A program made the translations under genes and the position numbers. 64,000 nt of DNA, from assembly GCF_024713975.1 (NCBI RefSeq), contig NC_091108.1, positions 6,315,001 to 6,379,000 of the forward strand. Direction: 5' to 3'. This DNA is from Paralichthys olivaceus. Lineage: Eukaryota; Chordata; Actinopteri; Pleuronectiformes; Paralichthyidae. The notes below the pieces were generated by a model. It had not been told where the DNA came from and did not search any database. It saw only the letters and a program-made list of their open reading frames with translations. Below, piece after piece: positions 1 to 11,373 of the stretch. The number at the start of each line of letters is the position of its first letter. The stretch's first letter is position 1.

Positions 1-1621
1 ACAGTATGTCTAACAGAAGTCTCAAATTCAGTACACAATGAATAAATAAATAGTGTCCTATACAGAGAGGTACAATTTCATGTTACAATTCCTCTGACCT
101 GATTTAGCTGAGGCAACATCCTCAACAACAAGAAAAGGAGATTTTATATGGAGCTTCTGTTGCTGAGTGCACTGGGTGTTGCGGTTAAATGAGATCAGAA
201 ATGGTGCAGAGAAATTGACAGTGGTGTAGACTTATACCAAATACCACTGGTAATATCCCTCATGAAGAGAAGTCTACTGGACATTCACACTTATTATTAT
301 TAGTTACAGCTGTGTCAAACTTCAGCTTGCTATAAATAGCACATATTTATAATTGAATTTCTATTGAATAAACTTGACAGTGACAAATACCGATCATAGG
401 GGCTGTAGTTCGTGATGCTATTTAATTATTTAACAGATGATAGTCATCTATGCTATTTACAAACTACTGTAGTAGTAATGTAATCACAAGCAGAGACAGT
501 TTTTCTAAACTGTGTTCTTAGCAACTCTCCCATGTCCAATAACTGGAACTAAATAATTGGAAATCAAACCCTGCTGACAGACAAGAAAAAATACTGGCAT
601 TACGAAATTATCATGAGAATTTGACTCACTGTCAAGTGTCAACTGTTGCCTGGACACGCTAGAACATGAAACTTGAAAAGAGTTCCTGCTTGTTTCTATG
701 AAACTGTCATGAAGGCCTGATTGTTTAAAGCATGTTTAAAATTTCTCAAGTTCATTTTCATAGTGCATTTAGATTACCAAAAAAACACAATGATCCATAT
801 ATCAAGTTTTGGTAAAACGGTTGTAAAAAGTATATATGATTTGAAAAATATGGGGTAAAAATGTCATTTTTATTTGCTTAACAAACATAATCATAAGACT
901 GCATGCTGTGTGGGTATAAAAGCAGAGATGGTGACGATACCAGAACAGAAAATAATGTTGGAACTTTGTAAACACATTATCTTAAACTTCTAAATTCGTC
1001 ATTTTCTGGACACAACTGCAGATACTGAAGATACTGAACCCCAAAATGCCCCTCATGGAAATAAGTGCTGCCCATAGATGCATTGTATGAATATGTGTGA
1101 ATGGCAAAAAACTGCACTTTGAGTGGCCATCAAAGACTAGCTATATGAATACAGACCATTTATGCATGAATGAATGACTCATCCAGATCCAGGATTTCAA
1201 AGAAATGGATGAGTCAGTGCTGCTCTAATCATGTGAGAAAATTAAACGATGTGCCAACATACATCCCCTTATACAGTCAAAGTGAAACTCGCACTGTCTT
1301 CAGGAAAGCATGAGGGATTCTCAATACAATGCAGAAAACCAGAAAATGTATTCAGTTATGTGTCGGACTATTTCTCGGTCTGAAAGCTAATCTAACAAAC
1401 AGATGCGAGAGCGGTATCAAGCATTTAATCTGACGCTTGGCAAATAAGCTTATTTCCTAAAATCTTGTAATTGCTTTTCTCAGGGACTCCAGAGCTTCAC
1501 TCTTAATGTGTCGTGTACTGTCCTCATCTACTGGTTCTAGGTCCAGAGTTGAACCCTGTAATGTTGCAGGATTCCTCAAGCACTTGTATATTTGAGTATT
1601 CTGTTGGCCTGCTCCCTTCAG
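1..1621 (+). other. e2f5 intron (left edge of window)
   Basis: No exon with convincing splice sites and open frame is visible here. The stretch is AT-rich and is read as an intron of the plus-strand e2f5 gene, because it ends in a pyrimidine-rich tract plus CAG at 1619-1621 directly before the first recognisable e2f5 exon. Earlier e2f5 exons (DNA-binding, leucine zipper, marked box) must lie left of the window. Confidence 0.5.
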
Positions 1622-2651
1622 AGTGTCAGCCTGTGGCGGTGTTTGAGCAGCAGCAGATGGACCTGGCGGGCTCGGAGTTCCAGTCTGTGCTGGACGTGAG
1701 CAGCCTGCTGAAGGTCAGCTCTGCTGGAGGCCCCATGAAGGACGACAGAGACAGTAAGAGGATGTGAACAGGGAACAGACTTCATTCTGTTATCGAATGC
1801 AGCAGTGAGGCTCAGGCTGTTTGAACTGTGTCTGTAAAAGCTTTAGGATCTAGCTTGTCTTAATTCATTCAGCATTTTGTTTCGGAGCTTTGGGACGAGG
1901 CTGAATAATATATTTATACTTTGGTACAAAATGCACCGTGAAACACAAAAATTCAGATTTGTTGTTTTCTTGTAGGTGCTGTTGATCTCATCGATGAGCT
2001 AATGTCTGCTGATGGTAAGAATCTCATTAATAACAACAACAATAATAATTAACTGACTTTATTTATTTATTATGAGCAGTTACACATCTGGTTTCCATTT
2101 TCTCCTCCATTAGACTCAGTGTGATTGGTGGGTGTGATCCAAAACAAAATCTGTTTCATTTTTTTACCACACTCAGCAGTGATAGAATGGGACCTGCAGT
2201 CCACCTAGTACATTTAAACCACTAAAGCTCAGCAAGTCTAACATTTTCAGGGGACGTTAACATGTTCTTTTAACATGCTACCTGTCAATCACACGGTATC
2301 CACGCCCCCAATGCATACTGTGCTTAATCATCCATTCTACTCTACATGGGACAATCATTTACTCTTGAAACAAGAGACTTGGGAATCATTTTTTAAAAGC
2401 TTGTTGGGAACAATAATGTCAACCTATCCATGGATGAGTTTCTTGAAAGGATCAGTTTTTTCCTTTGTCTGCTTCTGGCAGACTGAGCATTGTCATACTC
2501 AGTGCTATGCTGCTAGCATAGCAAACAATCTATATCTGTCTTTGTCTCATTTATGTTTCTCTCTTCACACACAGGGATGGACTACAGCTTCAATCTGGAC
2601 GACAGTGAGGGGGTGTGTGACCTGTTTGACATGCAGATCCTAAATTACTGA
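1622..2651 (+). CDS. e2f5: E2F5 transcription factor, C-terminal part (last three coding exons)
   Basis: Coding exons are 1622-1753, 1976-2014 and 2575-2651 (stop TGA 2649-2651), all joined in phase 1 by GT-AG introns. The product ends in [17 protein letters not shown], the acidic C-terminal transactivation and pocket-protein-binding motif of the E2F4/E2F5 class; the final QILNY favours E2F5 over E2F4. An upstream piece reads [19 protein letters not shown], then the middle exon gives [11 protein letters not shown]. Family knowledge: E2F4/5 bind DNA with DP partners and recruit p107/p130 to repress cell-cycle genes in G0/G1. The DNA-binding and dimerisation exons lie left of the window, so the gene is partial by truncation at the edge and not visibly broken. 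The main uncertainty is E2F5 versus a fish E2F4 duplicate. Confidence 0.85.
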
Positions 2652-3650
2652 CGGCTGATATTGGACTCTCCTGTGAGCTTATATAATCTGTGAAGATGCT
2701 TCAAACACACCTTTGCTCATTTTTGTTATAGTTGCACAGCTGATACTTAAAAAAAAAAAAGAAAAAAGCATCCCGCACACTTAAGACTTCAACACTGAGT
2801 ACAAGAATACTTTATTTACTACACTGCCTCAGTCAACATAAAACAAAGTGCCTGAATGAAAAAACCTTAATATATTTACTGAGCCAAGATTCAAAAGTTT
2901 TTACAAGTGGCAAGTTGCAACATTGCACAGGGAAGTTTGGTGCCGTACTGGAAGAAATCCAGGACAGATCCTGTAGCATCCTACTGATTCATTTCCATGT
3001 GAAGTTTGTATTTTTCCACATCCGCTGGAAAGATACTTGAAGACAATAGATTTATTTCCTGTAGTTTATCAACGTTTGTGACTGTGACAGTGTTTTCCGT
3101 CAGAGGACATTTACAGTAACATGTTCAGTATTGGCTTTTTTCTAATGTTTGATACAGGGTTCATGATCTAGTTCAGGGTAAGTATGTTTGTTTTCAAGGA
3201 AACCATACTGTGTTAACAGATTTATAGTTATGTCATATTGTATTTAAAGAGTGAATGCTTTGGTTACTTTTTGTAACCTTGTTCTTGTGAAAAATGCCAG
3301 AAGGTTTTCTTTTCTATTGTGTCACTGCCATTTTAGGCCTCTGAGTTTTTTTGTTTAAAAATAATATTTTGATATTATTTTACATTTATATATATTTGAG
3401 ATTTTTTTTTTTTTTACTTAATTTAAGAAAAGACAATTCTTTGCTCTAATTTGAAACTGAAGCTGGTTGACTGCCTTAATTGTAATTTAGAAAGTTAATT
3501 ATCCATGTTTCTCATCTGACACAATAAATATTACAAGCCTTGTGGCTTTTTGAATATTTATATATTTTTTTTAATTACAAGAAGCCATGTTTTTGTTGCG
3601 TTTTGTCGTTTCTTTGCACATTTTCAATAAATGTATTTAATCTCAACGTA
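2652..3650 (+). other. e2f5: e2f5 3' UTR with polyadenylation signals
   Basis: AT-rich, non-coding sequence follows the e2f5 stop. AATAAA occurs at 3523-3528 and again at 3626-3631, the latter followed by a T/G-rich stretch. Either would give a 3' UTR of roughly 0.9-1.0 kb. Use of either site is inferred. Confidence 0.55.
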
Positions 3651-4115
3651 AGAACTTTTCTTTTCTCACAAGTAATTATCATAGTTTGATTTGAAAACGT
3701 GGAAATGAGGGACGGAATCATTTCAACATGGGTTCTGTTTTTTTTTTTTTTGGTGGAGCAAAGTGTAGCAGATGGTAAATCTCAATGAAATGGTTTCCAC
3801 ATGAGATGGCGCACATACCAGAGCAGGGCTTGTTAAAGGATTTATTTATCCGTGCTAGCTGGGACGCAGACAGAAAACTAGAGTGCATCTAATATTTGGA
3901 TAATAAAACACATCCACTAAACTTTGTAGCGTGGTATTTACATTGAACTTTAAAGTTAGAGGTTTTAATCAAGTGGAAGTTTAAACTGGTCTAAAAGGAA
4001 AGGAATAACATCAGTGTTAAAGGAAAACATCTGTAATGATCTAATAAGGTTTGCAGCATCAATGGAAATATAATATTTTAGGTGTTAAAACATCGTCTCA
4101 CAAGGAGGTTGTTTT

Positions 4116-4277
4116 TCACTCTCTTGTGGAGTTTGGCTCTTTGCTCTCGGGAAGAAGTGAGGCGTACATGTGTTTCAGATATTCAGAGGAATCCAGGAAG
4201 CAACAGAACTGGGACTTAACCACATGAGAGGGAGTGAAATCCCACTGGGTTTTGTAATTCATGGTCCACTGGTGCAG
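4116..4277 (-). CDS. terminal coding exon of an unrecognised gene
   Basis: On the minus strand a good acceptor (pyrimidine-rich, ending TTAG at 4278) opens a 54-codon phase-0 frame ending in TGA at 4116-4118. It reads LHQWTMNYKTQWDFTPSHVV, followed by a Cys pair (QFCCFLDSSEYLKHMY) and ends SKEPNSTRE. The composition, rich in W, Y, C, F and H, is that of a real folded protein rather than chance translation. A possible polyA signal (TTTATT on the plus strand, 3841-3846) lies 270 bp downstream, so the gene would converge on e2f5. I do not recognise the family. No upstream exon was found between here and ackr4, so the rest must lie further right, which would place ackr4 inside its intron, or this is an isolated relic. 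Confidence 0.5.
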   Translation of the reverse strand: MHQWTMNYKTQWDFTPSHVVKSQFCCFLDSSEYLKHMYASLLPESKEPNSTRE

Positions 4278-4365
4278 CTAAGAAATTTGGGGCATAGGGT
4301 GAGGAACAGTGAAACAAAATAGTTTGGTGTCAATGGCATGGAATCAAAAGTCCGGTCCTAACACA

Positions 4366-4371
4366 TTTATT
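4366..4371 (-). other. ackr4: candidate ackr4 polyadenylation signal
   Basis: TTTATT on the plus strand is AATAAA on the minus strand, about 470 bases beyond the ackr4 stop codon and before the next minus-strand exon. This is the first canonical signal downstream; use is inferred. Confidence 0.35.
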
Positions 4372-4836
4372 TTCACTCTTGAATACTTTGGTATGCGCTC
4401 AGGAGTACAAAGGTCACAGACATGAAGAATCTTTCATATTTGACACTAAATTTAGTGTGAATGCTCATCCAAAGAAAATTTTTATAACATTTTTTTTGGA
4501 CAAAAAACACATTTTTTTGTGAATAATAAGAAATAACACTAGCATGTGAACTATCCAGCTCTAGAATAAATTCTTTGAACTCTATAAAATAATTTGAACC
4601 AGGCTATTAAGGTCCAACCAAACATGTATTTTCCATTCATCAGTTACTTGAAAGAAAAAAAATGAAACTAAAAGCAGAGACATACACACATTTTAAATAT
4701 CAACCACATGTTGATATTGAGGGATATACATTTTTGTACAACTTAATGGGTTTCTACACTAACTGAATCCACTCTTATGCTACTTACACTAAATATGTGG
4801 TCCATGTGAAGATGATCATTGTTGCACACTAATGAC

Positions 4837-5952
4837 TCATATTGAGAAAGTGTTTGTTGCTTGAGATGCACTGAGGGAGTTAAATGACATCTCCATCCCT
4901 TCCTCTGCAGGAATTTCTTTCCTCTTCGTCCTCCTCTTTCTTCTCCTCTCACCAAACCTCTTTGCCAGTTTTGTCAGGTGCTGCCTGAAGGACGAGCCCA
5001 CGAAGGCGTAGAGGATAGGGTTGAGGCAGCAGTGAGTGAGGGCCAGGCTCTTCGTCACCTGAGTCACCTTATCCAGCACTTTACTTGTCCCACAGTGGGT
5101 CACAAAAGCATAGACCGAGTCCATCATTCGATAAACCTTCAGCACGTTGTAAGGCAGCTGCGTGACCACAAACACTCCCACTACTATCAGAAGGACACGC
5201 AGAGCTTTCCATTTCTGGCCTCTGCTTTCTACAGGGAGACCCTTCAACGCTCGGGCCATGCTCCAGTAACAGATCACCATGACCAAGAGAGGAATCAGGA
5301 AGCCCAGCAGCACCTCTGCTATCTCCAGGGCAGCTTTACCTCCTCGACCCATAGATGGAGGGTAGACTGCCAGGCAGACGCTCCGATTAGATGCCCACCT
5401 CACCTCTGAGAGAACTAAATCAGGAAGACCGAGCATGAAAGCTGTTGCCCAGACGACAAAACACACCTTCCAACAGTGTCTCCTACAAAACATCCTCTTC
5501 TGCAGCCAGCTTCCTTGGTCCTTCCCTTGTGCCCTGGCTATAGCGAAGTGACGGTCCAGGCTGATGCAGGCCAGCAGCAGCATGCAGCAGGTGAAGTTGA
5601 CTGTGTAGCAAGCTGAGACGACCTTACACACGACCAACCCAAGCTCCCAGCCCCTCCGAGCGTCAGAGGCCCAGAACGGCAGCATGAAGAGTAGGAGCAG
5701 GTCGGCCACAGCGAGGTGGGTCAGAAATGCATCCATCGTGGTCTTGAGGCGTTTCTGGTAGGCGTACACGATCACGACTAAGGCATTTCCCGCCAGTCCC
5801 ACCACCAGACACAAGGCGTACATGATCGGGAGGAAGTAGCCGGCAAAGGATCGGATGTCCGCCTTCTCGCACAATGTAGGGTAGTCATCGTAGCTGAAGT
5901 TAAAGCTGATGTTGTCATGATAGTAGTCGTAATCGCCCTCTGACATATCCAT
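4837..5952 (-). CDS. ackr4: atypical chemokine receptor 4 (seven-transmembrane)
   Basis: A single uninterrupted frame of 371 residues with rhodopsin-class GPCR architecture. The N-terminus is acidic and Tyr-rich ([22 protein letters not shown]), suited to sulfation and chemokine binding. TM1 contains [11 protein letters not shown]2 [18 protein letters not shown]3 begins after a conserved Cys and ends [11 protein letters not shown]6 has VVTQLPYN and TM7 [11 protein letters not shown]. The DRH-type box in place of DRYLAIV fits an atypical receptor that does not couple to G proteins. The C-terminus is polybasic, then Ser-rich, and ends TNTFSI, close to the STFSI end of mammalian ACKR4. Family role: scavenging of CCL19, CCL21 and CCL25. 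A likely acceptor (TTCCCTCAG) lies 6 bases upstream of the ATG, so a 5' UTR intron is probable. Start chosen as the first ATG of [11 protein letters not shown]; a second ATG follows two codons later. Confidence 0.93.
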   Translation of the reverse strand: MDMSEGDYDYYHDNISFNFSYDDYPTLCEKADIRSFAGYFLPIMYALCLVVGLAGNALVVIVYAYQKRLKTTMDAFLTHLAVADLLLLFMLPFWASDARRGWELGLVVCKVVSACYTVNFTCCMLLLACISLDRHFAIARAQGKDQGSWLQKRMFCRRHCWKVCFVVWATAFMLGLPDLVLSEVRWASNRSVCLAVYPPSMGRGGKAALEIAEVLLGFLIPLLVMVICYWSMARALKGLPVESRGQKWKALRVLLIVVGVFVVTQLPYNVLKVYRMMDSVYAFVTHCGTSKVLDKVTQVTKSLALTHCCLNPILYAFVGSSFRQHLTKLAKRFGERRRKRRTKRKEIPAEEGMEMSFNSLSASQATNTFSI

Positions 5953-8330
5953 GCTAATCTGAGGGAAGACATTTTGGATTAATCGTCTTTATAGTTCTCC
6001 TCGTGCAACATGGAGAAAACGTAAGTTAGATCTTGGTTAATTAAAGGCAGAGTGAAAGTGAAGTGATAAATGTTGATGGGATCAAGTAAATAAAAGCAAG
6101 ATTTAAATCAACATCAGTTAAGTGAATTTAGCTCGTTTTCGATCTCCACACCTCTTACTGCTCTGCTAACTACCCGCACTAGGTAATGTTTGGTTTAACC
6201 AGAGCAAACCTCATTCAAAATCATTTTTTAACTACACTGTTAACTGAAATACAGCCTTGAAACTGACGCTTTTTCAGTACGTCATGTGGCTCAATTCATA
6301 AATCTAATGCTGTTCAATCAAGACTGATGTTTTTGGGCAAGTCTGAGCAGCAGGTCCTGGTATTTCAGGATGCCAGGATATCATAGTCAGGCAACTACAC
6401 GCAGCAAACTGCTACGATTACGTAACACAACTAAATGAGAACATTCAGGCAGCTAGTCTGTAGTAACTGGCATTATGTGGAATTAGAATTCAGGCTATAA
6501 CAACATTGGAATAATGTGGTCGATAGCATGTCACCCAAAACATGCATGTAGACACTTTTATCTAACTGAAACCGAAGATTAGTCATGAAAACTTAGATAA
6601 GATAAGGTAAGATTTTATTCTAAAAGTCTAGTGCACACTGAGCTGAACTGCAGATGCTCCAGAGAAGGAAAACATATCTCATGTAAAACAGATACACTCC
6701 AATCTTTATTTATTTGTTTGGTTGTAGGCTAATTATTGTTTCTTGATGAAGTCAACATCTGCTGTTCACATCTGGCCGTGTCCTGACCTGCCCTCTTCCT
6801 CTCTGTTATTCAATCACCGAGATAATAAAATGTTGGTTCTTCCTCTATTCAGTAAAGGGTGGAGGAAGATAGTTTCCATAACTGCAGCTTGTATAAACAT
6901 CAGATTCCACTGAAGATCCCCCTGATGATGTTTGTCCTCTGCATATTTAATACACTGAAGAGAAGATGAGTTGTTGAAAAACTTTTAAACCTTTAAATCC
7001 CATATGCATCACGGATTATTGAGCAAACTAAGACAAATTTATTTTTTTAAACTGTGACAGCATGACAACCACAGATATGGAAACCAAGTTTTATATTCCA
7101 TCCAATTAGTACATATCTTCACTGACTGTATTAAAGATATTTTTTTAAATTTTAACCAAAGTATAACCGTAACCCTTTTTTCCCATTGAATCCTTTTTTA
7201 CTAATTTAAATGACAGCAATGAATAACATCTAGAGTTTAATCTTTTTTTCTTTATTCTTGTGCAACAGTATTATCAATACATATGTAAAGTAACAGTCCA
7301 GCTATTGTATTATTGGATTACTATTACTGAAGCAAAGGTAGAAGTTGACTGGCATAGCTAGCTCTCCAGTGTAGAGAAATCAATTTCAATATTACTTAAG
7401 ATCATCAAATGTTTGTGTGTAAAATATTAACCAGCAAAGGAACTTTAGCAACAAGCTGCAAAATAGAAACAGCATTGTTTCCCTCTAAATGTTGCTGGAA
7501 GAGAAAAATGGAAAAGAAAAAGTACAAATATCTTAACTTAATTTACAACATAAGAATACTGCTCACAATTGAATACATCAGAAACAATAATCCTGTGAGA
7601 TTATTTGTAAAGCAGTATGTTATTATGACAGTACCATTATGCATATCAACATGTGCTGTTACACTACCTATTTGTTTGCAGTAGAAATACCTTTACTTGT
7701 GTAAGGGTACATCAGAATTATTAAATATTTTCAGATAGACCTGTTAAAAAAAAATACACAAAAGGAAGTATATAAATTAATAAAACAGTCTGTGTTCTCG
7801 ATGTTAAATCACAGTGTTCGTACAAGCAGGTATTTGAAGAGGTGTTGGAGCATCAGGACACAAAAGCAGAGTTTAAAACAAAGCTGAAACCGATCTGCAG
7901 GAAAGATTTATACTGATTTGATACTCACTGTGTTTCATTCACCTCTCTGTCCTGTGTGTCTACCCAACGCACAACAATCTAAATATTTTGTCTTGCATCG
8001 GAATGTGCTCTGCAAAAGAGACTGCGTCTGGTGTGACTCAGTGACTGGGTGGTGGGAGGTGAAAGAAACATGCTCTATGCTTTTTGTCTGTCAAAGTGGA
8101 AACACTGATTAATGCTCTATCAACACTTAATCAAAAACTTTACTTAAGAACATTTTTGAGGTTTTAACATTGTACTTGAATTATTTTACTTTATGCTATT
8201 TATTACTTTATTTCAGACGGAAACATTGTACCTTTTTACACTTTATTTCTTATCAATAAATGAAACAACATATAAAAACACATTGATTTCATATAAATAT
8301 GTAAAATAAAGTATAGCTCTAATTTATTAA
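5953..8330. other. intergenic region right of ackr4
   Basis: AT-rich sequence without an exon I can support. It should contain the ackr4 promoter and any 5' UTR exon, but no specific site could be fixed. Open frames at 7409-7684 and 7918-8112 have no recognisable protein character. Confidence 0.4.
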
Positions 8331-8944
8331 GATGCATAACAAAGCACAAAGTGTGTTACTGCTGTTAGAAAATATTAAACTGTGACTCCATCTTGTGGTC
8401 ACATTGTGCTAAACATGGAGTAACATAATAACAAACATTTGTAAACATCATAACTGTAGCTCTGAAGACTAAAATATGTTGTTTTAATTAGATGATGTCA
8501 AACTGTTTTAATAATTGACATAGAAACAATTCAGGAATAGAAAAAAAAAAATCCCCACAAGTCAATTAAATGTGTATAATGCAAAATGTAGGATGTAGTT
8601 TAGTATTGTACAGGACAGCTCCCTCTAATATTACACTTATTGACCTTATTGTTTTTCTTTAATTTTGGATTATTCAAAGTCTCCACTTAGAAAACACTTA
8701 GCATCTGTTAGAAGAAGCTAAAATGCTTTTAACTTCAAATCATCAAACACTGCGTCTGTGATTGACGGAGTCCAACAACTGTGTCAAACAGAAAACCACA
8801 CATATCAATATCTGATAGAATTTTTTTATTTTAAAGTTTTGTTGCTGTGAGACTGAAGATTAGTAATAAAGATTTCATAGCGTGGCAGTTACTGAAAAGC
8901 TTGTTTGAAATCTCTGTTGATTGATCTGGTTTCCATCACCCTGA

Positions 8945-9799
8945 TCACTGAAGTTTCTCTGTAGGACGTTTGACCTCTTCCGGCTTATCTTTAGGACCGG
9001 GCTAAACAGCAGGAGAGAAAGAGATGCACAATCATTTATCCAACAACAAACCACTGCGTCAGTTGAAATTAACCTTCTCATCCAAATGTAGCTTCTGAAT
9101 ATATTGCACAAAATACAGAAGAGGAAAAAACAAGTTTACCCCTTGGCAAAATGCCACCTGCTCCTAGATACCATGGACATCGTCTAGGCTTCCCAACTGT
9201 TGACTTGACTCTTTTCGGCGTCCCTCTTTTTGCCAGTCCTCTCTGTAACAAAAAGAGAAGAAATCAAGTGTTATCATTCACAGAAAAGAATTAATTTTAT
9301 CTGAGCTTCATTTTTCAAATTGGTAATCTCCCAATCACCTCAGCCAGTTTCTCTCTAGTGCAGATGTGGTAAAAACACTTTCCCAGGAAATGAATCTTAA
9401 CGAAGACGTATTAATGGTGTTGAAATCTATGACTTTGTAAAATTTGTTGTAGATTATCTGACTACTCGCTTTTCATTAAATTTTTATTTCTAAGGGGTAG
9501 ACAGACATGTGGGATTGTTTGGCTTTGGCAGAGTTGTGTGCTCTTCTGAGTGACATTTAAAAAAAAGTAAATCACTGCAATTTCTCTCTCTCTCTTCTTT
9601 CAACAGTCTGATGAGAAAACACCATATAAATCATGGACCTTCTTACAAAACTAGAAAAGCTCCTCGTCCATCATCTTACCTCATCAAGAAACTGTCTGCG
9701 ATCATCTGTCACCACAGCGGCTGCATCAGTGGAAGTGAAGGTCGTGATGAGCAGGAAAACCTGCAGACACAACACGGCCAGCAGTAACCTTTTGTCCAT
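8945..9799 (-). CDS. small secreted basic peptide precursor, copy A
   Basis: Three coding exons: 9680-9799, 9140-9242 and a short end in 8945-9001. Exon 1 encodes a signal peptide (MDKRLLLAVLCLQVFLLITT), cleavage likely after ...TDAA, plus a short acidic piece. Exon 2 encodes a basic peptide with dibasic sites (LAKR, TPKR, KPRR) and the segment CPWYLGAGGILPR, with one cysteine. In this copy there is one extra G at the exon 2 donor compared with copy B, so the canonical GT donor shifts phase and exon 3 stops after three residues (total ~77 aa). A TATA box lies 45 bases upstream of the ATG and AATAAA follows at 8825-8830 (minus). Kozak context is good (GCCATGG). I do not recognise the family. 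Secretion and proprotein processing are inferred. It may be functional with a short tail, or decaying. Confidence 0.6.
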
Positions 9800-9843
9800 G
9801 GCTGATAAACTGCAGAGTCTGATGCAGCTGTGAAACACACACT

Positions 9844-9851
9844 CTTTATAG
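9844..9851 (-). promoter_or_regulatory. TATA box of peptide gene copy A
   Basis: CTATAAAG on the minus strand, 45 bases upstream of the start codon, implying a 5' UTR of only about 20 bases. The same element at the same spacing is present in copy B (18205-18212), so it has been retained in both duplicates. Confidence 0.6.
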
Positions 9852-10769
9852 CCACCGCCAAACAACGACTTCCAGGTGAACAAAGAGGAACCAGCAACAC
9901 AATTACACAACTTTATGTCATCAGCCAGATGTCACAATTTATTAAGCCCATCTTTCACAATCTTATCAAGCACAACATCTTCATTGTAGGAAAACAATAT
10001 ATAGACTAATATACCTTTATCTAAAAAATATGTTAATTAAAATGTCTTTAAGCACAGAAATGCAACTTAACTTCAAGTGATGACATATAACAGCTCACAT
10101 TAAGCAGCAAATTAAGAGTGATTCATTATTACCAGTAATTCATTAAACAATAGTTGTTTTTATTGTTCAACTTTTAGTGTAATTGGTAAAGTGCACATCT
10201 AATTATAAATATTGAAAAATGTTGCCTTCCAGGGATTAACATTGGAAATTAACAGATGCTAAAAATTCAGTGATGCATTACATTGGATAATTATTGTCCA
10301 ATTCTTTTTGTATTTTATTCGTCCCTATGTTACAATTGGTCAAATGAAAGAAAACTATCTGTGGAGGATTTTCAGTTTTGAACTGAGCAGCTCCCAGATC
10401 AGTTAATATCAAGTTAAACTGTTGAACTTACACAGACTACTTTTTAAAATCAGTCAACCAGAAATTTGATTATCTTTCAAAAATAGATGTAGTAATCTGT
10501 TTTGCCACATCAGGCTTACTTCACATGTCCTATTAAAGGATTTCTGAGAAATTGGTCTCTTAACTTGCAAAACATTATATGGATGAATTACTACATACGT
10601 CTTATATGCAGTGATTGCATATTATATATTGTGGTACTTAGTATATTGCGGCATTTAACATAGAGTATTATGTGTGTAGAGGATTGTTAGTGTCTGTCGA
10701 GATAGAAAGGCTTGGGCATGAGCCTGATAACTTCTCTTCATCTACTGAAGCAAAATACTTATGGCCATT

Positions 10770-11120
10770 AGCATACGGCTAAAAATGACAAAGAGAAACT
10801 ACTGAACCTGCAGACACACAACATAACCATAAAAGGACACAAAATATCACAAAGAGACAAGTTGCAGAGTATTTGTATTTGCGTGCTGTGACGCCAGTGT
10901 GTGGTCTTCTGGGCAGTGGATTACTCACTAACACTGCAAGTGTGGACATTGGGGCAGATCCTATCAATTCTGTCAACAACAAGAGGCAGAGCATCACTTC
11001 TTACACCACAGTCTGAGAAAAGAACCACACTCTTTGTGTTGTCGATGTTTGATGTCTTAGTTGAGGAGAAAAGAGAAATTACAGATTATTTTATGTCTTT
11101 GGGCCTCAAACAAAAATAAA
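10770..11120. other. conserved non-coding stretch inside the duplicated block
   Basis: About 350 bp kept with few changes in both block copies (second copy about 19112-19462). It contains overlapping open frames on both strands, none with a recognisable domain. The left part has the ACAAAGAGAC-type short repeat text typical of fish interspersed repeats. No function is assigned. Confidence 0.35.
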
Positions 11121-11373
11121 GCAAAACCTTTTGGGAGCATCTGAATTATAGTAGTATATTTATTTATAGTACTGGGGCCCGACGAGGCCAGGGCATGGAT
11201 CAGGTTTCAGAAGATTTTACTGTAAACATTTTGAGAAAATCAAAGTTAGTGCTCATCAGGGCACTCAAAACTTGCTCATATTAAATATTATTTTTTAATT
11301 CTACTGTAAAATATTCTGAAGTGGACAGTGGAAATCATCACGAAGAAGAATGAGCTGAAATATATTAATAAAT

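Larger units (their letters stand above)
8331..11373. repeat. direct segmental duplication, copy A
   Basis: This block matches 16745-19725 in the same orientation over about 3 kb. Shared sequence starts at GATGCATAACAAAGCACAAA and ends just after AGAATGAGCTGAAATATATT. Most of it shows only scattered substitutions and small indels; one larger difference is ~60 bp present near 9496-9560 and absent from copy B. Each copy carries one small peptide gene and a conserved non-coding stretch around 10770-11120. An L2 LINE begins exactly where homology ends on the right, which suggests that insertion defined the breakpoint. Confidence 0.92.

Noticed and set aside
4978..5409. 143-codon plus-strand frame opposite ackr4
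   Set aside because: Antisense shadow of the receptor; no domain and no splice logic of its own.
8945..9799. Idea that the duplicated peptide gene is a chemokine, given the nearby ackr4
   Set aside because: No CC or CXC motif, too few cysteines and no chemokine fold pattern; the exon phases also do not suit.
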